This document shows positions 32,797 to 41,025 of a stretch of 64,000 bases of DNA, piece by piece (position 1 is the first letter of the stretch; every line of letters begins with the position of its first letter). The translations under genes and the position numbers were made by a program. This DNA comes from Clostridiales bacterium (GTDB lineage: Bacteria > Bacillota > Clostridia > Oscillospirales > Acutalibacteraceae): positions 1 to 64,000 of the forward strand of contig JAIKWV010000014.1 in NCBI GenBank assembly GCA_024684435.1. The letters are read 5' to 3'. The notes beneath the pieces are model-generated. The model was not told where the DNA came from and did not search any database. It saw only the letters and a list, made by a program, of their open reading frames with translations.

Positions 32797-35700
32797 TTAT
32801 TCGTTGATTATGTACGGCGCGGAGAGAAGACCGGTTCTTTTAAGATTGTATTCATAGCTCCAGCTGTTTTTTTGGGAACGCCAGGCGCCGGGGCTCTGCC
32901 ATCTTTCCTTCTCGTTTGCCAGATGCAGAGGACCGAATGTATTTTGCCTGCTGATATAAACGGTCATTTCGACCTCATGTTCACCGTCTGTCAAACCGTC
33001 AACGGACAAAACATAGGGGGGATAAATGATCTCGCCCGCGTCTTTTCCGTCTACTCTGACGGATATCAGCGCGCCTCTGTACCTTGAGGCTATAATACGC
33101 AGTCTGCCATTTTTCGACTTTGCTTTGAATTTGTATGTGAAGTTTGCGCCGTAGAAGGGGAATCCCTGGGCTGTAAGATCGCCGAAAGATACCTGTTTGG
33201 GCAGAGCGGTTATTTCACTGTGTCTTCCGGCAGCTTTTACTCCGAAATCACCCAGAACAAACACGTTTTCGATATTGGTTTTTTCACCGTAACGATATGT
33301 GATTATCAGGGTATTGGTACCTTTCTTTATTGTCGGCAGATCGATCTTGGAGATGTCTATATCAACATAGTTGCCTATGGCTGTAAGATCAACGGTTTCG
33401 TCGTTGAAGGTTATGCCGACGACCTTCTTCAGCTCCTCCAGCGCCAGGTGAGCGCCGGAATAATCTATCTGACTGTTAAACGTGAATTTAAGCGTTATTT
33501 CATCGACTTCGGGGATATCACCGGTGACCCATGGCTGAACTATTTCGCCGCGGCGCGGAGAAAGGTTTAAACGCTCTCTGCAGATGTTGTCAAGACGAAG
33601 TAATTCTTCTCTGGGAGAATACTCCTTGTCGGCGGAGAGCTTAAATTCCGCCATATCGAGAAGCAGAACGTTTTCTTCGCTTATCTTATAATCGACAAAT
33701 TCCGCCGCCGGTATTCCTTCGGGATAATCTTCGCTGATCTTCGGTTCCGCTTTCGATTCGCCCTCAGTCAGCTTGATAAGCGCGGTATCGTAAGCGTAAA
33801 GCCTGTAAGGTATATAGGTCTTTCCGTTGCGGTATTCGGCGTAAAGGGGAGTTATGCTGCCGTCATATGTATCATAAAGAACAGGAGCATATGTTCCGTT
33901 TATACAGATATTTATATCATGCGGCCAGGTTATGTCTTTGTTGTCAGGCTCCTTATCAAAAGCTATGAACATCCACCGGCAGTCGTTGTCCTGCCTGAGC
34001 TGATAGAGAAGGGAGTCTGTGAGTCTGCCGTCCGCCTTTCTCAGGGTTACGGTACGGTGATTTTCAAGGCTTGCGAAAAGATCGGAGCGTGAGAAATCTA
34101 TTTTCAACCCCTTGTCGTAAAGACGCTTTACATTATCGGAAAGCATTGCGTCGCACAGGGTGGGCGCCTTGCCCATGAATATGAGCTTTCCGCCCTTATC
34201 AACAAATTTTTCAAGGCGTTCCACTGTGGTTGATCTAAGGGTCTCACAGCCGGGTACGATTATAACGTCGTAATTCATTTTGCCCACAGACAGGGGAGCG
34301 GAGCCTTCCTTGCAAAGATCGGGCAAAAGGGATTCGGATATAAAGTCAAAGTCTATGCTGCCCTCAAGGAGCCATTGTGTCAGATCCTGGAATCTCTTGT
34401 CAAGGGTGGCGCGAACTATGTCCGTTTTGTCGTTGGGTCCCCAATGCAGCCAGTAGCTTTCTATGGGATGGATAACGCCGATATTTACAATGGGTCTGCC
34501 CCTTGTCATGGCGGTGTTTACTCTTGCAAAATGGTTTTCAAGAAGAGAATATTTTTTATACCAAGCGGACTGATAATGGATGGAAGCAGGATAGTCGCGC
34601 TTGGCTTCTCCGCCCATGGCGTACCAGGAAAGGTGAGGTACTCTCACCGTTACGCCCAGCGCAGCCTGCCAGTCGCCCTGATGCTTGAATGTCCTGAAAT
34701 CGCAGTCCCAGCCAACAACGCCGTACAGCTCGGAAAGCATTGCCTCATAACCGAACTGATGTACCGCTGACTGAGCCTGCTTTGCTGTGGTATATTCATG
34801 CCAGTTGCACAGCATATCTATGCCCGGGATGCCGAAGCCGCGGTATGAACGCATTGCTTCTCCCATTGCCGCGCACTGAGATCTCAATGTAGGTTCTTCC
34901 ATCATATGTCCGGTCAGTGCTATATTGTTTTCTCTGCACCATCCGCCTACGTTGTCGGCAAATGACTCGGTAAACATTTCGGCAAGCAGGTCATGGTAAT
35001 GATAGCGTGTTATGGAGACGGCGGAATCAGGCAGTTCCCAGAAAAGCTCCGGCAGCGATTCCATTATATCGGCTCCGTAATGCTTTTTAAATTCCTCCGC
35101 CACCTTGTCTGTCCACGGAAGTACAACGCCCATTTTATCAAAGGAATTGTTCAGGACTTTTTTGCCTCTGAACTGTGGCTCATCTGTAAATATTGCGGGA
35201 ACAGTTTTATCGAACTCATCGCCGCAGAATTCCTTATATCTTTCGTGGGTGACCTGAATAAAACGGTCTATAGCCTCTTTGTTCAATGTGTCAACATAGG
35301 ATCTGCCGTTATACCAGCCGCTCAAGCCGTTAAGTCTGAGAATCGCATACCATTTATCACCCTGTACAGCAGAATCCTTGTCAATTCTTTTGTATGTTTT
35401 TAAGAATCCTTCATCGTCAAGAACAATGTCATATGTGGCAAGTACTTTACCTTCACCGATGGTTTCCTTGCTGAGGATCGGTGTAAAATACATATGTCTT
35501 CCGCGGTATTTGTTATCTTGCGTAACTATTCCGCCTGCGGCGCCTGAAGGCCAGCGATCCTCATCATATAGCCATGCAAGCATATTGTTTGATTTAGCTT
35601 TATCAACACAGTCCTTTACGAGCTTCATGTACTCATCGCTGAGATATTTGTTCTTGAGACCGGTCCTTACATGCATATGAAAACCGCCGAGACCCATCTC

Positions 35701-35844
35701 CTTGAAAACGTCTATCTGCCTGCAAAGTTCATCGCTTGTCAGAAAGCTGTTCCAAGCCCAGAAGGGAGCTCCGCGGTATTCGCTGGTCGGATTTTTGAAA
35801 AGTTCATCGGACAGGGTCTTTGCGCCATTCTTTTTGTACAACAT
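32797..35844 (-). CDS. GH106-like glycoside hydrolase (alpha-L-rhamnosidase family)
   Basis: 1015 residues, cytoplasmic (no signal). ATG at 35844 is 9 nt after GGAGG; the longer frame has no ribosome site. The N-terminal barrel begins NPTSEYRGAPFWAWN, then MGLGGFHMHVRTGLKNKYLS and LYDEDRWPSGAAGG, all typical of the Glyco_hydro_106 group; FTDEPQF may hold an acidic catalytic residue. A glutamine amidotransferase-like segment (VIIVPGCETLRSTTVERLEKFVDKGGKLIFMG) and beta-sandwich C-terminal domains follow. Likely cleaves rhamnose- or related deoxysugar-containing oligosaccharides inside the cell. It lies alone, with a strong promoter and a possible LacI-type operator. Confidence 0.85.
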   Translation of the reverse strand: MLYKKNGAKTLSDELFKNPTSEYRGAPFWAWNSFLTSDELCRQIDVFKEMGLGGFHMHVRTGLKNKYLSDEYMKLVKDCVDKAKSNNMLAWLYDEDRWPSGAAGGIVTQDNKYRGRHMYFTPILSKETIGEGKVLATYDIVLDDEGFLKTYKRIDKDSAVQGDKWYAILRLNGLSGWYNGRSYVDTLNKEAIDRFIQVTHERYKEFCGDEFDKTVPAIFTDEPQFRGKKVLNNSFDKMGVVLPWTDKVAEEFKKHYGADIMESLPELFWELPDSAVSITRYHYHDLLAEMFTESFADNVGGWCRENNIALTGHMMEEPTLRSQCAAMGEAMRSYRGFGIPGIDMLCNWHEYTTAKQAQSAVHQFGYEAMLSELYGVVGWDCDFRTFKHQGDWQAALGVTVRVPHLSWYAMGGEAKRDYPASIHYQSAWYKKYSLLENHFARVNTAMTRGRPIVNIGVIHPIESYWLHWGPNDKTDIVRATLDKRFQDLTQWLLEGSIDFDFISESLLPDLCKEGSAPLSVGKMNYDVIIVPGCETLRSTTVERLEKFVDKGGKLIFMGKAPTLCDAMLSDNVKRLYDKGLKIDFSRSDLFASLENHRTVTLRKADGRLTDSLLYQLRQDNDCRWMFIAFDKEPDNKDITWPHDINICINGTYAPVLYDTYDGSITPLYAEYRNGKTYIPYRLYAYDTALIKLTEGESKAEPKISEDYPEGIPAAEFVDYKISEENVLLLDMAEFKLSADKEYSPREELLRLDNICRERLNLSPRRGEIVQPWVTGDIPEVDEITLKFTFNSQIDYSGAHLALEELKKVVGITFNDETVDLTAIGNYVDIDISKIDLPTIKKGTNTLIITYRYGEKTNIENVFVLGDFGVKAAGRHSEITALPKQVSFGDLTAQGFPFYGANFTYKFKAKSKNGRLRIIASRYRGALISVRVDGKDAGEIIYPPYVLSVDGLTDGEHEVEMTVYISRQNTFGPLHLANEKERWQSPGAWRSQKNSWSYEYNLKRTGLLSAPYIINE

Positions 35845-35892
35845 TTTTTGTGTCCTCCAAAACAACAAAAAATTGGATATATCAACGTTTTC

Positions 35893-35921
35893 ATAATAAC
35901 AAAAAGGGTGTCTGATGTCAA
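35893..35921 (-). promoter_or_regulatory. Promoter of the GH106-like gene with overlapping operator-like site
   Basis: Minus strand TTGACA (35916-35921), 17 bp, TATTAT (35893-35898). Directly downstream, ATGAAAACGTTGATAT (about 35881-35896 reversed) matches most positions of a LacI/CcpA-type operator centred on CG. The -35 overlaps the stop of the MATE gene. Confidence 0.65.
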
Positions 35922-37291
35922 CACGATTTATCTTCTTCAAGTTTCTTTAACTGACCGGTAAAATAAAGCAAAAACGGCGCGGATACTATGGCGGAGACCG
36001 TATACGCTATGGGTTGGGCAAGCTCTATGCCGGTGATCCCGATCAGGCGGCTTAGTATTATTATCAAAGGAATATAGAAAAGTCCGTTTTGAGCGCAGGC
36101 AAGGAAAAAGGCTCTGCCGGTTTTCCCTATGCTTTGGAAGGTCATATTTGAAATTATTACCGTGGGCAAAAATATAAGGGCAACGCACAGAAAACGGAGC
36201 GCCGCCGTTCCTATGGTTATTATCTCAATTTCAGGTCTGAACATGGAGACTATTTTATCGGCAAAAATGAAAACCACAGCGGAAAAAGCAGCCACCGTAA
36301 AGGTATCAAACTTCCATGTGAAAAATATACTTTTACGAACCCTGTCATATTTTTGAGCGCCGTAGTTGAAGGAGGCGACGGGCTGGAAGCCCTGACCTAT
36401 ACCCACGCCTATACTGAACATGAGCATAGAGCATTTGCTGACAATACCCATTGCGGCAATGCATACGTCGCCGTAAGGATGAGCGCAGATGTTAAGAGTA
36501 ACTATTGAAGCGGAATTGAGCCCCTGCCGCGCGAAGCTGGGCATACCGGTGCTTATAATATCCCATGTGACCCTTGGCTTAAAGCTAAAATATTTCAGTG
36601 AAATACGGCACTGAGTTTTCCCGGTAAGAAACATATAAAGCAGGATCAGCATGCTGATATACTGGGAGATGGCTGTGGCTATCCCGGCGCCCGCTATACC
36701 TAAATTACATTTAAAAATGAGGATCGGATCAAGGATAATATTCAGTACTCCGCCTGTGGTCAATCCGATAGTCGCAAGCATCGCCATCCCTTCATAACGC
36801 AGGATGTTGTTCATCACGCAGGATACCACAAGGGCGGGGGCGGCTATGAAGATATACATTCCGTAGGTCTTTGAATACGGCAAAATGGTGTCTGTACTGC
36901 CTATAAGCTTCATTATGGGCGTCAGCCATATTATACCGACTGCCGCAATGACCGAGCTTAGGAAAAGCGCTTCAAAAAAGGCTGTTGAGCCGTATGTCCT
37001 GGCGGCTTCGTGATCGTTGGCGCCCAGCTTGCGGCTTATATTGCTGCCCGCGCCGTGACCGAAGGTAAAGCCGCAGGCCTGTATGATACCCATAAGTGTG
37101 AACACTATGCTTGTGGCTCCGCTGGCAGGTATGCTGATCTCCGACACAAAATATGTGTCCGCGGCGTTGTATATCATTGAGATCATCATGCTTATAACAG
37201 TAGGTACGGCAAGCCTTGATACAAGCTTCCCCACCGGTGTTTCGGTCATTTTCCTGAATTGTTCATTAGAGGAATGTTTAACTGACGGCAT
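35918..37291 (-). CDS. MATE family efflux transporter
   Basis: 457 residues, twelve predicted membrane segments in two related halves. N-half begins PVGKLVSRLAVPTVISMMISMIYNAADTYFVS, the MATE signature; the C-half has GMPSFARQGLNSASIVTLN and VGIGQGFQPVASFNYGAQKYDRVRKS. Exports cationic compounds or drugs using Na+ or H+ gradients; substrate unknown. GGGAG precedes the ATG. Divergent from the unknown membrane protein at 37391. Confidence 0.94.
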   Translation of the reverse strand: MPSVKHSSNEQFRKMTETPVGKLVSRLAVPTVISMMISMIYNAADTYFVSEISIPASGATSIVFTLMGIIQACGFTFGHGAGSNISRKLGANDHEAARTYGSTAFFEALFLSSVIAAVGIIWLTPIMKLIGSTDTILPYSKTYGMYIFIAAPALVVSCVMNNILRYEGMAMLATIGLTTGGVLNIILDPILIFKCNLGIAGAGIATAISQYISMLILLYMFLTGKTQCRISLKYFSFKPRVTWDIISTGMPSFARQGLNSASIVTLNICAHPYGDVCIAAMGIVSKCSMLMFSIGVGIGQGFQPVASFNYGAQKYDRVRKSIFFTWKFDTFTVAAFSAVVFIFADKIVSMFRPEIEIITIGTAALRFLCVALIFLPTVIISNMTFQSIGKTGRAFFLACAQNGLFYIPLIIILSRLIGITGIELAQPIAYTVSAIVSAPFLLYFTGQLKKLEEDKSC

Positions 37292-37334
37292 ATGTGATTA
37301 TCTCCCGACTTAAGTTCTGTTTATATTGAAATCG

Positions 37335-37363
37335 TTGAAAAATCCGATAATATGTGATATTAT
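37335..37363 (+). promoter_or_regulatory. Putative promoter of the unknown membrane protein
   Basis: TTGAAA (37335-37340), 17 bp, TATTAT (37358-37363), within the 99-bp divergent region shared with the MATE gene. Confidence 0.55.
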
Positions 37364-37390
37364 TGACATTGATCGAAAAGGGGGGTACAT

Positions 37391-37993
37391 ATGAAGGAAA
37401 AGGCGTTTTGTTTATTCAAAAATAAACATTTTTGTATGTTCTGGAATATTTTTGCGGTGGTATATATAACATGGTACGGAGCTTTTCCAAACTGGGCATC
37501 GGATAAACTTTTTGTTGCCACGGCAAGTCAGATCGGTCTTGATTATCCCTGGCATTTTAAAATGTGGGGCATATTTTCGGCAATAGCCATCGCGCTTAAT
37601 ATTACATATATGTACCGCAGGTACGGGGTCAGATCAAAGCTTGGAACTGTATTTATGTGCATTGGCTGTGCATCTATATTCGTGACGATCAGCATACCTT
37701 CCACGGAAATATTGAGCCTTCAGCTTGTGGCGCATTGGAGCTCCGCTCTGATGTTCGCCGCCTTTAATGCGGCGTCTATTGGCGTATTTCTGATAAAAAT
37801 GATGAAGAGCAGCAAAAAATTCATCGCAACATTTATATTGTTCATCTTTATGCTGGCGCTTATGATAATACTTCTCATACTGTTCGGTAAGAACGGCGCC
37901 ATTGAAAGTATACCATATTGGGGAACATATGTCATACTGTTTCTTGTAAATTATACGAATTTTTACAAAGATTCCCTTCCGGAAAAGCGTTGA
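37391..37993 (+). CDS. Unknown integral membrane protein
   Basis: 200 residues, six predicted membrane segments, preceded by AAAAGGGGGG. Visible features are a short charged N-terminus, WYGAFPNWASDKLF after the first helix, a PWHFKMWG motif at the start of the second, YRRYGVRSK on the cytoplasmic side, and a small C-terminal KDSLPEKR tail. The layout resembles DUF998/Frag1-like six-helix proteins but no family is recognised with confidence. No functional neighbours. Confidence 0.7.
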   Translation: MKEKAFCLFKNKHFCMFWNIFAVVYITWYGAFPNWASDKLFVATASQIGLDYPWHFKMWGIFSAIAIALNITYMYRRYGVRSKLGTVFMCIGCASIFVTISIPSTEILSLQLVAHWSSALMFAAFNAASIGVFLIKMMKSSKKFIATFILFIFMLALMIILLILFGKNGAIESIPYWGTYVILFLVNYTNFYKDSLPEKR

Positions 37994-38028
37994 GACCTGA
38001 GCTAATTATATACGTTCATTCATACATA

Positions 38029-38099
38029 CGCCGCAGCGCATATCATCGCACGAAGTGCGATATCATTCCAAAGGAATATCAAGTTTCGACAAGGAACGG
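38029..38099. repeat. Array of short hairpins separated by TATCA
   Basis: Successive small palindromes (CGCAGCG; TCGCACGAAGTGCGA; TTCCAAAGGAA; GTTTCGACAAGGAAC, the last imperfect) are each separated by TATCA or a close variant. This looks like an interspersed palindromic repeat element rather than a CRISPR array, since the palindromes differ in sequence. Confidence 0.6.
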
Positions 38100-38110
38100 A
38101 TATATAATTG

Positions 38111-38151
38111 AAAGAGATCTCTTTTGTCTATCCGACAAAAGAGATCTCTTT
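38111..38151 (-). terminator. Large perfect hairpin terminating tRNA-Gln
   Basis: An 18-bp perfect inverted repeat (38111-38128/38134-38151, 5-nt loop), immediately after the tRNA CCA end on the minus strand. Each arm includes AGAGATCTCT, itself a palindrome. A terminator is the simplest role, though the following T-run is weak. Confidence 0.65.
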
Positions 38152-38153
38152 CA

Positions 38154-38227
38154 TGGCAGAGGCACAAGGATTCGAACCTTGAATGACGGAGTCAGAGTCC
38201 GGAGTGTTACCGTTACACTATGCCTCT
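38154..38227 (-). tRNA. tRNA-Gln (CTG)
   Basis: 74 nt with encoded CCA. Acceptor AGAGGCA/TGCCTCT, D-arm GTGTAACGGTAACAC, anticodon loop CTCTGAC with anticodon CTG (reads CAG), T-arm AAGGTTCGAATCCTT and discriminator G73, which is typical of tRNA-Gln. One mismatch closes the anticodon stem. Confidence 0.93.
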
Positions 38228-38254
38228 ATGTGACAACGGTGTCAACAAAACATA

Positions 38255-38282
38255 ATTATACACACTTTTTTTCAAAAGTCAA
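38255..38282 (-). promoter_or_regulatory. Promoter of tRNA-Gln
   Basis: Minus strand TTGACT (38277-38282), 16 bp, TATAAT (38255-38260), giving a leader of about 20 nt. Confidence 0.75.
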
Positions 38283-38353
38283 CACTTCAGCGTAAAAAAA
38301 TAAATGAATTCTGAAATTTGTTTTTGTTTTGTTGAATTTATTGCTCTTATACA

Positions 38354-38382
38354 TTGACAAACCCCATTAAAAATAATATAAT
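38354..38382 (+). promoter_or_regulatory. Perfect consensus promoter of aconitase operon
   Basis: TTGACA (38354-38359), 17 bp, TATAAT (38377-38382), about 30 bp before the ribosome site of the aconitase gene. Confidence 0.88.
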
Positions 38383-38423
38383 TTTTTATTGTAAATTAAT
38401 CTGTTGTATAACGGAGGATCGAA

Positions 38424-40358
38424 ATGGGATATAATATTGCGCAAAAATTGATCAGCAGTCATTTGCTTTCCGGGGAAATGAAGGTAGGGAGCGAGATCGG
38501 TTTAAGGATCGACCAGACACTTACCCAGGACGCCACGGGAACAATGGCTTATCTTGAGTTTGAGGCCATGGGTGTGGAGAGAGTAAAAACCGAGCTGTCC
38601 GTTGCCTACATTGACCACAACACTTTGCAGACAGGCTTTGAGAACGCGGACGATCACCGCTTTATTCAGAGCTGCGCCAGAAAAAGGGGAGTCCGTTTTT
38701 CCAGACCCGGCAACGGTATCTGTCATCAGGTACACCTTGAAAGGTTCGGAGTACCGGGCAAGACCCTTATCGGCTCTGACAGCCACACCCCCACGGGCGG
38801 CGGTATCGGTATGCTTGCCATGGGCGCCGGCGGACTTGACGTTGCTGTTGCCATGGGCGGCGGAGCCTACTACATAACTATGCCCAAGGTGACCCTTATC
38901 AGGCTTGAAGGGCAGCTCAAACCCTGGGTTGCGGCAAAGGATATTATTCTTAAAGTCCTCTCCATAATGTCTGTTAAGGGCGGCGTAGGCAAGATAATAG
39001 AATACGGCGGAGAGGGAGTAAAGACCCTTTCTGTTCCTGAGCGCGCCACCATTACCAACATGGGCGCAGAGCTGGGAGCCACCACCTCCGTTTTCCCCTC
39101 TGACGACATCACAAAGGCTTTCCTTAAGGCTCAGGACAGGGAGAAGGATTGGATAGAGCTTTTGCCAGATCCCGACGCTCAGTATGATGAGATCATAACT
39201 ATTGATCTTTCCGAGCTTGAGCCTATGGCTGCTATGCCCCATATGCCGGACAATGTCAAGACTGTGGCGGAGATCGGCCCCATCAAGGTGGATCAGGTCT
39301 GCATAGGCTCCTGTACCAACTCTTCACTGTTTGATATGCTCAAGGTAGCGGCTATTCTCAAAGGCAAAACAGTTCATCCCAACGTAAGCCTTTCCATCGC
39401 GCCGGGTTCAAAGCAGGTCCTCAATATGCTTTCACTCAACGGCGCTCTTTCGGAAATGATATCCGCGGGCGCACGAATCCTGGAATCAGCCTGCGGTCCC
39501 TGTATAGGTATGGGTCAGTCGCCCAACTCCATGGGCATATCCCTGCGTACTTTCAACCGTAATTTTGAGGGACGTTCCGGAACCGCCGACGCTGGAATAT
39601 TCCTTGTAAGTCCGGAGGTAGCGGCGGCATCGGCATTGACCGGCGTTTTGACCGATCCCAGAACACTGGGTGAGATGCCGAAGATAACCATGCCTTCAAG
39701 CTTTATTGTAAATGATAACTTTGTTCTTATGCCCGCGACCCCGGAAGAGGCAAAAGACGTAGAAGTCATCTACGGTCCCAACATAAAGCCCTTCCCCTCA
39801 AGTGAGGCTATGCCCGAAAGCATTATTGCTAAGGCTGTACTCAAGGTTGGAGACAACATAACCACCGACCACATTATGCCAGCCGGCGCAAAGATCCTTC
39901 CTTACCGTTCAAATATACCCTATCTTTCCAAATTCTGCTTCAGACAGTGCGATGAAAATTTTGCGGAACACTGCAAGCAGGCGGGAAAAGGAATAATAAT
40001 CGGCGGCGCAAATTACGGTCAGGGTTCCTCAAGAGAGCATGCCGCTCTTGTTCCGCTTTATCTCGGGATCAAAGCGGTCATTACAAAATCATTTGCGAGG
40101 ATACACTGCGCAAACCTTGTCAACTCGGGAATAATTCCCTTCACTTTTGCAAATGCTGAGGATTACGAAAAAATAAACGTGGGTGATGAGCTTTGCCTTG
40201 ACAACATCCGCAGTATCATTAAGGATAACGGAAAAGTCATTCTCAAGAACATAACAAGATCAGAGGAATATGTCCTTGATTATGATCTTTCCCCGAGACA
40301 GCGGGACATTCTTCTGGCGGGCGGTCTGCTTGACTATACCCGTGAAAACAGTAAATAA
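38424..40358 (+). CDS. acn: Aconitate hydratase
   Basis: 644 residues, the short mitochondrial/clostridial type rather than the ~890-residue AcnA. It interconverts citrate and isocitrate. The 4Fe-4S ligands are CTNSS and CGPCIGMG; substrate motifs include DSHTPTGGGIGML, IAPGSKQVLNML and the C-terminal swivel domain GANYGQGSSREHAAL and KSFARIHCANLVNSGIIP. AACGGAGG precedes the ATG. A BspA-like lipoprotein gene lies between it and isocitrate dehydrogenase, all co-directional, so together they provide 2-oxoglutarate for glutamate synthesis. Confidence 0.96.
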   Translation: MGYNIAQKLISSHLLSGEMKVGSEIGLRIDQTLTQDATGTMAYLEFEAMGVERVKTELSVAYIDHNTLQTGFENADDHRFIQSCARKRGVRFSRPGNGICHQVHLERFGVPGKTLIGSDSHTPTGGGIGMLAMGAGGLDVAVAMGGGAYYITMPKVTLIRLEGQLKPWVAAKDIILKVLSIMSVKGGVGKIIEYGGEGVKTLSVPERATITNMGAELGATTSVFPSDDITKAFLKAQDREKDWIELLPDPDAQYDEIITIDLSELEPMAAMPHMPDNVKTVAEIGPIKVDQVCIGSCTNSSLFDMLKVAAILKGKTVHPNVSLSIAPGSKQVLNMLSLNGALSEMISAGARILESACGPCIGMGQSPNSMGISLRTFNRNFEGRSGTADAGIFLVSPEVAAASALTGVLTDPRTLGEMPKITMPSSFIVNDNFVLMPATPEEAKDVEVIYGPNIKPFPSSEAMPESIIAKAVLKVGDNITTDHIMPAGAKILPYRSNIPYLSKFCFRQCDENFAEHCKQAGKGIIIGGANYGQGSSREHAALVPLYLGIKAVITKSFARIHCANLVNSGIIPFTFANAEDYEKINVGDELCLDNIRSIIKDNGKVILKNITRSEEYVLDYDLSPRQRDILLAGGLLDYTRENSK

Positions 40359-40373
40359 AAGGCGGTAATGTTT

Positions 40374-40994
40374 ATGAAAAAGTATTTAGCTTTGCTTTTG
40401 GCAGTGTTCCTGTGTTTACAGTTTGCCGCTTGTTCAGGCAAGGGTGAAAAAGAAACAGAATCGACAAAGAAGTCGACCGATGCGTCATATTTTAAAGTTT
40501 CCGAATACGGCGACGGCATTTCCGTTGACGGGTATACAGGCACAGATGCGGACGTTGTGATACCGTCGGAGATCAACGGCAAAGAAGTTCTGGCTATCGG
40601 CAGCAACGCATTTAACGAGTTCAGGAAGGAAAATGTGCTTGCTTCTATTGATATCCCGGATACGGTAAAGGAAATTGGAGAAAACGCTTTTTACTATTGC
40701 GGAAATCTTACCACCGTAGTCGTTGGCAGCGGAGTGGAGACAATAGGCAAATACGCATTTGCGTGCGCTTATTCCGTAAAAAGCTTTACGATCAACGGAA
40801 ATTCTTTAAAGAAAATATCCGAATATGCTTTTTCTCACGCGGAAGGCTTAGAGTATATCAAATTACCGGAAAGTGTTGAATCAGTGGGGACAGGCGCTTT
40901 TGAAAACGCATTTTTGCTCACCCTCGGCGTAAAAGACGGTTCGTATCTGCACACTTACGCTAAGGAAAACGATATCCCGTTCATAGCTTATTAA
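40374..40994 (+). CDS. BspA-type leucine-rich repeat lipoprotein
   Basis: 206 residues; ATG at 40374 is 8 nt after AAGGCGG. A lipoprotein signal MKKYLALLLAVFLCLQFAACSG is followed by a Glu/Lys/Thr linker and about four LRR_5-type repeats (GTDADVVIPSEINGKEVLAIGSNAF, LASIDIPDTVKEIGENAFYYC and so on), ending in the cap GSYLHTYAKENDIPF. Such proteins bind surface ligands or other proteins. Its position between two TCA-cycle genes, 15 bp after acn and 31 bp before icd, is unusual and has no metabolic explanation. Confidence 0.88.
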   Translation: MKKYLALLLAVFLCLQFAACSGKGEKETESTKKSTDASYFKVSEYGDGISVDGYTGTDADVVIPSEINGKEVLAIGSNAFNEFRKENVLASIDIPDTVKEIGENAFYYCGNLTTVVVGSGVETIGKYAFACAYSVKSFTINGNSLKKISEYAFSHAEGLEYIKLPESVESVGTGAFENAFLLTLGVKDGSYLHTYAKENDIPFIAY

Positions 40995-41025
40995 GTTCTA
41001 TATAATATTCAAAGGTGGCTATTTT

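Noticed and set aside
38029-38099. CRISPR array
   Set aside because: The units are different palindromes separated by a 5-base spacer; there are no identical repeats with unique spacers and no cas genes.
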